From Prolixibacteraceae bacterium (GTDB lineage Bacteria > Bacteroidota > Bacteroidia > Bacteroidales > Prolixibacteraceae), in NCBI GenBank assembly GCA_003537645.1, contig DPRM01000013.1, positions 1 to 16,662 on the forward strand: DNA of 16,662 bases, read 5' to 3'. Both the position numbers and the translations under genes were made by a program. Shown one piece after another: positions 1 to 6,500 of the stretch (its first letter is position 1; every line of letters begins with the position of its first letter). The notes below the pieces were generated by a model that worked only from the letters and a program-made list of their open reading frames with translations, did no database searches and was not told the DNA's origin.

Positions 1-256
1 GATGTGCTGCCCCTTCAAATACCTGTTTTTGTTCAGTTATACACGTTAACACAAATTCCAAAGAACTGCCCTTGAAATCATTACCAAATTTTCCACTTTT
101 GATATCTTCTATAACTTGTAAAACACCTCGCCGAATGGAGCGAAAAGCCTTTAATCTGTCCTCATTGTTTATAAACCAGGTGTTATAAACCGATTCAGTA
201 TCAGATTTATACTGCCCGATTATTTTAGAAAGACTAATCGTTTTATAAATTTCCAT
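1..256 (-). CDS. Unrecognised protein, N-terminal part only (gene runs off the left edge)
   Basis: Reading the minus strand from an ATG at 256-254 gives 85 codons without a stop, up to the window edge. The text begins MEIYKTISLSKIIGQYKSD and continues as a soluble, mixed-charge protein rich in aromatic residues (VYNTWFINNEDR, FEGAAH), with no signal peptide or membrane segment. The unbroken frame and balanced composition make it very likely to be a real gene. The ATG lies 20 nt after the stop of the response-regulator gene on the same strand, so the two probably share a transcript. It reads like a conserved Bacteroidota hypothetical protein, but I do not recognise a domain and assign no function. 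The C-terminal part is outside the window. Confidence 0.7.
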   Translation of the reverse strand, partial: MEIYKTISLSKIIGQYKSDTESVYNTWFINNEDRLKAFRSIRRGVLQVIEDIKSGKFGNDFKGSSLEFVLTCITEQKQVFEGAAH

Positions 257-276
257 AGCATTTTATAAGTGGAAGC

Positions 277-939
277 TTAAATGAAGTACTCAATATTATC
301 GATCCATCCAGCCCTTATGGCCTGCATAATCAATTCAGAAGCATTGGATACTTCCATTTTCCGGAAGATATTTTTTCGGTGCGTGTTCACAGTATGAAAA
401 CTAATGTTTTTCTGATTGGCAATCTCTTTGGTCGTAAGTCCTCCGGCGATCAGTCTTACGATTTCAATTTCCGAGCTAGTGAGGTGGGTTGGTTCTTCTG
501 GCTCTTGTCTATTATCGCCTTGTTCGATGATCATATCGAGTATCTCTTCAGCAAAATATTTCTTACCCCTCAATGTTGCATCAATTGCCGCCAGAATCTC
601 TTCCCGGTCAGCAGTTTTGTATATAATATTCTTAATACCAATTTTAGACAATTCTGTAAATTCGACTTTGCTGATCGAATTGGTAAGTATAAGAATCGCT
701 AAATTCGGAAACGTTCGTTTTATTTTCTGAAGATCATCAATGCTTTCATAATCAACCAGATTAAAGTCAGTGATTAATAATCCGCAAAGTTCGTGTTCCA
801 GAACTTTTAGCAATTCAAATTTTGAATTTACAACACTTGAAATAATAAACCGCTCGTCATTTCCCAGTAAAGTTTTCAGTGCTTCAACAACCAAATACTG
901 TGAATCGGCAATTATTATTTTGTGTGAAGAATTATTCAT
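277..939 (-). CDS. NarL/LuxR-family two-component response regulator
   Basis: A 220-residue DNA-binding response regulator. Residues about 6-125 form a receiver domain: Asp12 in the acidic pocket, the likely phospho-acceptor Asp58 in LLITDFN, Thr86 after the fourth strand, and the conserved Lys108 in IIYKT. Residues about 155-215 form a LuxR/GerE helix-turn-helix (LTSSEIEIVRLIAGGLTTKEI, then SFHTVNTHRKNIFRKM). Family knowledge says phosphorylation by a sensor kinase changes dimerisation and promoter binding. The ATG at 939 is preferred because the receiver fold starts just after it (MNNSSHKIIIADS). An in-frame extension upstream to 1089 has no receiver homology and is AT-rich. No histidine kinase is visible nearby, so it is an orphan in this window and its target is unknown. 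The receiver has one acidic residue (ADS) where many have two, which is common in this family. Confidence 0.92.
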   Translation of the reverse strand: MNNSSHKIIIADSQYLVVEALKTLLGNDERFIISSVVNSKFELLKVLEHELCGLLITDFNLVDYESIDDLQKIKRTFPNLAILILTNSISKVEFTELSKIGIKNIIYKTADREEILAAIDATLRGKKYFAEEILDMIIEQGDNRQEPEEPTHLTSSEIEIVRLIAGGLTTKEIANQKNISFHTVNTHRKNIFRKMEVSNASELIMQAIRAGWIDNIEYFI

Positions 940-1363
940 GTTTATCAGGATAGCAAGCCAATATGATAATTGAGTAAGACAAAGAAAATAAACATATTCG
1001 AATTTTGGATTTTCAGTTACAGAGAAATTAAAAATAAAAAAATGGATTCTCAAAATCATCACGTTTTGTAATCTGATTTGATTATCCAATATATAATATT
1101 CAAATCAATACAATGATTTTTAAAATTTGCCAACTGTATTAGCTCAATATTACTGGCCATCCGACCGGAAGGTTTTCTGCCATAAATGTGGTGAAGTTTC
1201 ATACGGCAATTCCTTTCATCGGTTGCTGATGAAGAAGTTTATTCCAGAACTGCAAATTCTTACTACGGATAAGTCCGAAAAGAGGCTTCGCCACTTTTTT
1301 AGTCGCTATTTTCCTAATCTCTTTAACATTATTATTACATTTGGAATTCTAAACCAAATCCTG
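940..1363. other. Gene-free, AT-rich gap between the divergent regulator and hsdR
   Basis: About 424 nt between the start of the minus-strand regulator and the preferred hsdR start. The left half (940-1125) is AT-rich and should hold the regulator promoter, though I could not find a convincing box for it. The right half (1127-1363) is open in the hsdR frame but does not resemble an HsdR N-terminus. It includes a promoter-like TACATTTG at 1336-1343. I see no tRNA, integrase or obvious insertion-sequence ends. Confidence 0.5.
1336..1343 (+). promoter_or_regulatory. Possible Bacteroidota -7 box upstream of hsdR
   Basis: The sequence TACATTTG matches the Bacteroidota -7 consensus TAnnTTTG. Transcription would start near 1350, about 14 nt before the TTG chosen as hsdR start. 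No clear TTTG (-33) element sits 19-21 nt upstream; only a T-run at 1308-1312, slightly too far away. Weak support by itself, but it argues against the long N-terminal extension of HsdR. Confidence 0.3.
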
Positions 1364-4201
1364 TTGAAAAACGAAAAACTGACGCGCAAGGAAATCATTG
1401 ACCATCGGCTTAAACAAGCTGGTTGGAATGTTACTGACCGCACCCATGTGATAGAGGAATTTGACATTATTGTCGATAAAAATCAGGCGAAGGAAGCTTT
1501 GACACCTTATGCTGGGCACCAATTTAGCGACTATGTTTTATTGGGCAAAGATGGCAAACCGCTGGCAGTGGTGGAAGCGAAGAAAACTTCTGTTGATGCA
1601 GCTATCGGACGGGAACAGGCCAAACAATACTGCCACCACATTCATAAATCTACCAATAACGGATTGCCATTTTGCTTTTACACCAACGGACACGACATCT
1701 ACTTTTGGGATTTAGACAACTACCCGCCGAAAAAGGTGTATGGTTTCCCTTCACGTGATGATTTGGAGCGATATGCCTACATTCGAAAAGCACGGAAAAC
1801 ACTGGCTGGTGAACTCATCAATACCAAAATTGCCGGACGTGATTATCAAATCCGCGCTATTCGTGCCGTAATGGAAGCCATTGAAAAACGAAAACGCATG
1901 TTTTTACTGGTAATGGCTACCGGAACTGGTAAAACAAGAACCTGCATTGCATTGGTCGATGCTTTGATGCGAGCAGGTTGGGCTGAACGGGTTTTGTTCC
2001 TGGTTGACCGAATTGCCCTGCGTGACCAGGCATTGGAGGCATTCAAAGAACATTTACCCAACGAACCACGCTGGCCAAAAGAAGGAGAAAAGGAGATTAC
2101 AGCAGATCGGCGAATTTACGTTTCAACGTACCCAACCATGTTGAACGTTATTCGTGATGAAGAAAATTCGCTTTCGCCTCATTTCTTCGATTTAATTGTG
2201 GTGGACGAAAGTCACCGAAGCATTTACAATACCTATCAGGAAGTTCTGACCTATTTCAATACCATCACCCTTGGCTTAACAGCCACTCCAACCGATGTAA
2301 TCGACCACAATACATTTCAATTGTTTGAAACCGAAGATGGAGTTCCAACTTTTGCGTATTCGTATGACGAAGCGGTGAACCACATCCCGCCATACTTGTG
2401 CAATTTCCAGGTCATGAAAATTAAGACCAAATTTCAGGATGAAGGAATAAGCAAACGGACCATTGCGCTGGAAGACCAGAAAAATTTGATTCTGGAAGGA
2501 AAAGAGATTGAGGAAATCAATTATGAAGGAACCGAAATAGAAAAAAAAGTAATTAACCGGGGAACAAATGCCTTGATTGTTCGTGAATTCATGGAAGAAT
2601 CGATCAAAGACAGCAACGGTGTTTTGCCCGGAAAAACCATCTTTTTTTGCATTACCAAAGCTCATGCACGGCGCATCGAAGAAATTTTCGATTCGCTTTA
2701 TCCTGAATACAAAGGCGAATTGGCCAAAGTGATTGTTAGCGAAGATCCACGCGTTCATGGCAAAGGCGGGCTTTTAGATCAATTCAAACACAACGATATG
2801 CCCCGCGTGGCTTTGAGTGTGGATATGCTCGACACGGGTATTGATATTCAGGAAATCACAAATCTTGTTTTTGCAAAGCCGGTATATTCTTACACCAAAT
2901 TCTGGCAAATGATTGGCCGTGGCACACGCCTGCTCGAAACTTCTAAAATTAAACCCTGGTGTACCAAAAAAGATGAATTCCTGATTCTGGATTGTTGGGA
3001 CAACTTTGAATATTTCAAACTGAAGCTGAGAGGAAAAGAATTAAAACCACAGATTCCACTGCCAGTTAGGTTATTTGGCGTTCGACTGGAAAAAATAGAA
3101 AAGGCAATTGAATTAAACCTTGCAGATACTCCCGAAAAGGAAACTCAAAAACTGAAAGCGCAGATGGCCACTTTGCCAAAAAACTCGGTGGTGATTATGG
3201 AAGCCAGGCACGAATTACAACGATTGGAGGAGGTGGATTTTTGGAACAATCTTACCAGCGAAAAATTGGAATTCCTGAAAACGGTGGTGAAACCATTGTT
3301 CAGAACAGTTGCCGAGACTGATTTTAAAGCCATGCGGTTTGAAAAAGATATAGTTGAAGTTTCGCTGGAACGACTCAAAGGAGATAACGCACCTTATTCG
3401 AAGCCATTTTCACCGAACGATGTGATTTTTTCGAAATACGAAACCCTGAAATTAAGCATCATTGAGGAGATTGGGGAACTTCCGCTAAGCGTGAATGTGG
3501 TTGCCAAACAGGAACACCTGATCAGGCAGGCGCAAACCAATCATTATTGGGCGACCATTTCAGAAGAAAAATTCGATGAGTTAATTGAGAAACTGGCTCC
3601 GCTGATGAAATACCGCGAATCGGTTATTCCACTTGGTCCAGCTAAATTCAACCTGAAAGATTTTATCAGCGAAAAGGAATACGTCGAATTTGGTCCGCAG
3701 CACGAAGCATTGAGCATTGCCAAATACAGAGAATTGCTTGAGCAAAAAATCAACGAGCTGGTGTTGGCCAATCCGATTTTGCAAAAGCTCAAAGAAGGAC
3801 AGGAAATCAGCGAAGCCGAAGCCGAACAATTGTCGGAGGAATTGCATGACGAACATCCGCACATTACCATCGACCTGCTGCGCAGGGTTTACAATCACCG
3901 GAAGGCGTTGTTTGTGCAATTCATCAAACACATCCTGGGAATTGAGATCTTGCAATCTTTTCCCGAAACGGTTTCAAAAGGCTTCGATGAATTTATTGCA
4001 GCTCATTCCTACCTTTCGAGCCGCCAATTGCAGTTTTTAGACTTACTTCGCACCTTCATCATCGAAAAGGGTGAGTTAACTCGGAAAAACCTGATTGAAT
4101 CGCCCTTCACCTTGCTTCATCCGGAAGGTATCCGGGGCATTTTCAATCCGAATGAGATTAATGAAATATTAAAATTGACCGAAAAATTAATTGCCGCATA
4201 A
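1364..4201 (+). CDS. hsdR: Type I restriction enzyme, R (motor/nuclease) subunit
   Basis: The DNA-translocating and cleaving subunit of a type I restriction system; it joins HsdM2-HsdS and cuts unmodified DNA after ATP-driven translocation. Numbered from the TTG at 1364 (945 residues), the PD-(D/E)xK nuclease shows Asp56, Glu71 and Lys73 (VVEAKK) and a QxxxY motif at 85-89. The superfamily-2 helicase motor follows: Walker A ATGTGKT 185-191, Walker B DESH 281-284, TAT 306-308 and motif VI QMIGRGTRL 515-523. A long helical C-terminus (about 650-945) fits the EcoEI-type R subunit that docks on M/S. All catalytic motifs are intact. Start: no ATG lies close to the conserved N-terminus (RKEIIDHRLKQAGWNV). 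TTG at 1364 fits best; an ATG at 1229 or TTG at 1127 would add 45 or 79 unfamiliar residues. hsdM and hsdS lie downstream, separated by a nested nuclease pair. Confidence 0.93.
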   Translation: MKNEKLTRKEIIDHRLKQAGWNVTDRTHVIEEFDIIVDKNQAKEALTPYAGHQFSDYVLLGKDGKPLAVVEAKKTSVDAAIGREQAKQYCHHIHKSTNNGLPFCFYTNGHDIYFWDLDNYPPKKVYGFPSRDDLERYAYIRKARKTLAGELINTKIAGRDYQIRAIRAVMEAIEKRKRMFLLVMATGTGKTRTCIALVDALMRAGWAERVLFLVDRIALRDQALEAFKEHLPNEPRWPKEGEKEITADRRIYVSTYPTMLNVIRDEENSLSPHFFDLIVVDESHRSIYNTYQEVLTYFNTITLGLTATPTDVIDHNTFQLFETEDGVPTFAYSYDEAVNHIPPYLCNFQVMKIKTKFQDEGISKRTIALEDQKNLILEGKEIEEINYEGTEIEKKVINRGTNALIVREFMEESIKDSNGVLPGKTIFFCITKAHARRIEEIFDSLYPEYKGELAKVIVSEDPRVHGKGGLLDQFKHNDMPRVALSVDMLDTGIDIQEITNLVFAKPVYSYTKFWQMIGRGTRLLETSKIKPWCTKKDEFLILDCWDNFEYFKLKLRGKELKPQIPLPVRLFGVRLEKIEKAIELNLADTPEKETQKLKAQMATLPKNSVVIMEARHELQRLEEVDFWNNLTSEKLEFLKTVVKPLFRTVAETDFKAMRFEKDIVEVSLERLKGDNAPYSKPFSPNDVIFSKYETLKLSIIEEIGELPLSVNVVAKQEHLIRQAQTNHYWATISEEKFDELIEKLAPLMKYRESVIPLGPAKFNLKDFISEKEYVEFGPQHEALSIAKYRELLEQKINELVLANPILQKLKEGQEISEAEAEQLSEELHDEHPHITIDLLRRVYNHRKALFVQFIKHILGIEILQSFPETVSKGFDEFIAAHSYLSSRQLQFLDLLRTFIIEKGELTRKNLIESPFTLLHPEGIRGIFNPNEINEILKLTEKLIAA

Positions 4202-4240
4202 AAATTATAAGCATAAAAATTATAAGCATAAAAATTTATG
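4196..4240 (+). repeat. 15-bp tandem repeat, nearly three copies, over the hsdR stop
   Basis: The unit GCATAAAAATTATAA occurs exactly at 4196-4210 and 4211-4225, followed by a degenerate copy at 4226-4240 (GCATAAAAATTTATG). The first copy contains the hsdR stop codon (TAA, 4199-4201), so copy-number change would alter only the spacing to the next gene. It lies 36 nt before a promoter-like box. Confidence 0.85.
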
Positions 4241-4275
4241 TGAGTTATAAAAATCGCATTAATCCTGAAAAATGG

Positions 4276-4283
4276 TAGATTTG
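4276..4283 (+). promoter_or_regulatory. Possible -7 box for the nested ATPase/HNH pair
   Basis: TAGATTTG matches the Bacteroidota -7 consensus TAnnTTTG. It would start transcription around 4290, about 33 nt before the ATPase ATG at 4323. There is no good TTTG at the -33 position. The 121-nt gap before this gene, against 3-18 nt at the next two junctions, makes an internal promoter here plausible. Confidence 0.33.
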
Positions 4284-4322
4284 TTTTAGAAACTGAAGCG
4301 AATAATAAAAATTGGACAAACA

Positions 4323-5702
4323 ATGAAAATTAAAAATATCCACATCAAAAATTTCAGATGTTTTGATAATTATGAAATCGATTTTGGAGAAAATTCAACT
4401 GTCCTCATTGGAAAAAATGGGTCAGGTAAAACTTCTCTTATTGTTTCATTGAAATCAGCAATGAGCTTTATTTTTTCAAAATATAGGGATAAAAAGTTAA
4501 AATTGGAAATCTTAAGTACAACACCAGATCTCCATTTGGATAACTTAAAACCAACAGATGCATATTTTAATCAAGAAACTTTAGAGCCTAATTATCCAAT
4601 TTCGATTCATTGTAATGCGATCACTGATAAATTTCAACAAACTAAAGGAAGTAATGTTTTGAGTTGGGAATTGTTAAAAAATACGGCCAATGGCAAATTA
4701 TTAGATACAAAATATCGCGAAGCTTTTATTGCTTTTCTTAAACATTATAATAGCGATCGACGAAGTGCTGAAATTCCAATTTTGGCCTACTTTTCTGATT
4801 CTTATCCGCATAAAAAAATAGGTGTCAGAACATATGCCAAGAATGAATTAATGAAAACAGGACCTTTATCACGTTCTTTTGGTTATTACATGTGGGATGC
4901 AGAGTCTAACTGTTCTGAGATTTGGCAAAATCGATATATAGGCACCTATTCCATTATTAACGATTTTAAAAACACAGAGAAAGAAACATTTGAGCAGAGG
5001 AAAGAAATTAATTTTATTGACAATCGCATCAAACAGTTTACTCAATGTCTAAGAGCCGATCTACCCGACATCAATAGCGAATTTGAAGTTACGAAGATAA
5101 CTCTTCGTCGCCCCACCAAAGATGAAACCCACATTCAGTTTCATTTTGCTGATGGACGTGAGATTTTATTTGAAAACTTGCCAATGGGATATTACCGACT
5201 GCTTTCAATTGTTTTTGATATTGCTTATCGGAGTTATATCATCAATGGTGAAAAGGAGCCACATGGTATCGTATTGATCGACGAAATTGAATTGCACCTA
5301 CATCCATCTTTACAGCAAGAAGTACTTGAACGCTTTAAAACAACCTTCCAAAATATCCAATTTGTGGTTAGTTCCCATTCTCCTTTAGTGATTAGCAACC
5401 TGACCGCAGATGGAATTAAAGATAGGATTCTGAAATTAGAGAATAATGGAATAAAATATTCTGCAGAGTTAATAGAAAACGTTTACGGCATTGATTACAA
5501 TACTAATCTGATTAGAGTAATGGATACACACTATCGTCCTTCAACCGTTGACAAACTGATAAATGCCTATTTAGTATTGAAAGGAAAGAAGAGAGAAGTC
5601 GAAGCTATTGGAGCCTATAATAAACTAAAAGAATACCTTGGAGGATCCATTTCCAACTTGCTTCAGCAAGAAATCGACGACCGCCTTAAAGCATACGAGT
5701 AA
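4323..5702 (+). CDS. ptuA: AAA/ABC-type ATPase, Septu PtuA-like
   Basis: A 459-residue SMC/OLD-like ATPase of the kind that pairs with an HNH nuclease in the Septu anti-phage system. The N-terminus has the typical IHIKNFRCFDNYEIDFG opening, followed by Walker A GKNGSGKT at 30-37. The Walker B strand and catalytic acid are GIVLIDEIELHLHP at 315-328 (Asp320, Glu321), preceded by a signature-like LPMGYYRLLSI near 286-296. The switch His is in SSHSP at 350-354. The insert between (about 50-280) is helical and family-specific. Known Septu biology: PtuA forms an oligomer that holds and controls PtuB. The gene ends 3 nt before the HNH gene, a strong sign of joint function. It has no TOPRIM nuclease, so it is not a full OLD protein. 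It is AT-rich compared with hsdR and hsdM, suggesting separate origin. The symbol is by analogy. Confidence 0.8.
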   Translation: MKIKNIHIKNFRCFDNYEIDFGENSTVLIGKNGSGKTSLIVSLKSAMSFIFSKYRDKKLKLEILSTTPDLHLDNLKPTDAYFNQETLEPNYPISIHCNAITDKFQQTKGSNVLSWELLKNTANGKLLDTKYREAFIAFLKHYNSDRRSAEIPILAYFSDSYPHKKIGVRTYAKNELMKTGPLSRSFGYYMWDAESNCSEIWQNRYIGTYSIINDFKNTEKETFEQRKEINFIDNRIKQFTQCLRADLPDINSEFEVTKITLRRPTKDETHIQFHFADGREILFENLPMGYYRLLSIVFDIAYRSYIINGEKEPHGIVLIDEIELHLHPSLQQEVLERFKTTFQNIQFVVSSHSPLVISNLTADGIKDRILKLENNGIKYSAELIENVYGIDYNTNLIRVMDTHYRPSTVDKLINAYLVLKGKKREVEAIGAYNKLKEYLGGSISNLLQQEIDDRLKAYE

Positions 5703-5705
5703 ACC

Positions 5706-6482
5706 ATGAAATTGATTAATAAAAGAAAAAATCGAATCCAAGGAAATGCGATTGTAGATAAACTTTTAGTAGAAGCTTGGGACGATACAGACAATCAATA
5801 CAAAGGAGCCGACTATGATGGGCTGAACTGCAATGAATACAGAAGAGAACTCGTTCCATTAATGCTTGAAGAACAGGGTAAGAGATGTTGTTATTGCTTG
5901 AAAGATTTAAAAACCGACGAATATCGTAAAAAAGGAAATATCACTATAGAACACATTATCCCACAGTCGATTGAAAAAGAAAAATTCAATTCTTATCTGG
6001 TGGCCCAAGAATTGAATGATAATGTGATCCATAAAGATGATTTTCAAAGGAATATTAAACAAACTTCTTTAGACAAATACCCGCATGATATTTGCTTTTC
6101 AAATCTAATTGCATCGTGCAACAGCAAAGAACATTGCAACAACCCTAGAGGTAACAAAGATATCAAACCATTTATGTACGACAGAGATATAGAATCAAAG
6201 GTTGTATACGATGCTGCTGGATTAATTGATTGTGAAGAATATAAAACTTCATTCGAAAATATTGGACTTGATTCACCTAACCTAACTGTTATCCGAAAAA
6301 TATGGCGAAAATTGAGTTCGAGAATTGAGAATCCTGAACATCTCACACACGATGAGATCGATGTAGAACTCTACTCTCTGATCGATGATCCCGATTATTT
6401 AAAAATTATAGAAACATTTACCCCATCGCAGCAGGCGGAATTGAAAGATTACCAATGGTTTTACAATTATTACAAAATCTAA
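5706..6482 (+). CDS. ptuB: HNH endonuclease, Septu PtuB-like (TIGR02646-like)
   Basis: A 258-residue HNH nuclease, the expected partner of the ATPase 3 nt upstream. The metal/DNA site can be read directly: CCYC at 61-64 (zinc-type cysteines), IEHIIPQ with Glu82-His83 as the first histidine of the HNH motif, NLIASCNS at 133-140 with the central Asn, and a KEHCNNPRGN segment (141-150) with His143/Cys144. The C-terminal third (about 165-258) is helical and lacks recognisable catalytic residues. Family knowledge: HNH proteins next to such ATPases degrade DNA once released or activated by nucleotide depletion or phage attack. The hsdM start follows after 18 nt, so the pair sits inside the restriction locus and may be transcribed with it. 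Alternative: an unrelated ATPase-linked HNH of another defence family, though size and motif order fit PtuB well. Confidence 0.8.
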   Translation: MKLINKRKNRIQGNAIVDKLLVEAWDDTDNQYKGADYDGLNCNEYRRELVPLMLEEQGKRCCYCLKDLKTDEYRKKGNITIEHIIPQSIEKEKFNSYLVAQELNDNVIHKDDFQRNIKQTSLDKYPHDICFSNLIASCNSKEHCNNPRGNKDIKPFMYDRDIESKVVYDAAGLIDCEEYKTSFENIGLDSPNLTVIRKIWRKLSSRIENPEHLTHDEIDVELYSLIDDPDYLKIIETFTPSQQAELKDYQWFYNYYKI

Positions 6483-6500
6483 CTCATTAGTTCGTTATAA

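Noticed and set aside
277..1089. Longer form of the response regulator starting near 1089
   Set aside because: The extra 50 residues have no receiver homology and are hydrophobic, AT-derived text; the domain starts right after the ATG at 939.
2541..2648. Phase-variable homopolymers in hsdR (A8 at 2541, T7 at 2642) and T8 at 11662 in the HIRAN gene
   Set aside because: Runs of 7-8 A/T are common by chance in this AT-rich DNA and the frames are intact; no evidence of switching.
4196..4240. CRISPR array
   Set aside because: The 15-bp units are directly adjacent without spacers, are AT-rich and there are no cas genes.
4323..5702. PrrC/RloC anticodon nuclease or complete OLD nuclease in the hsd locus
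   Set aside because: No nuclease residues follow the ATPase core, there is no TOPRIM or coiled-coil zinc hook, and the partner gene is an HNH nuclease, which fits PtuA better.
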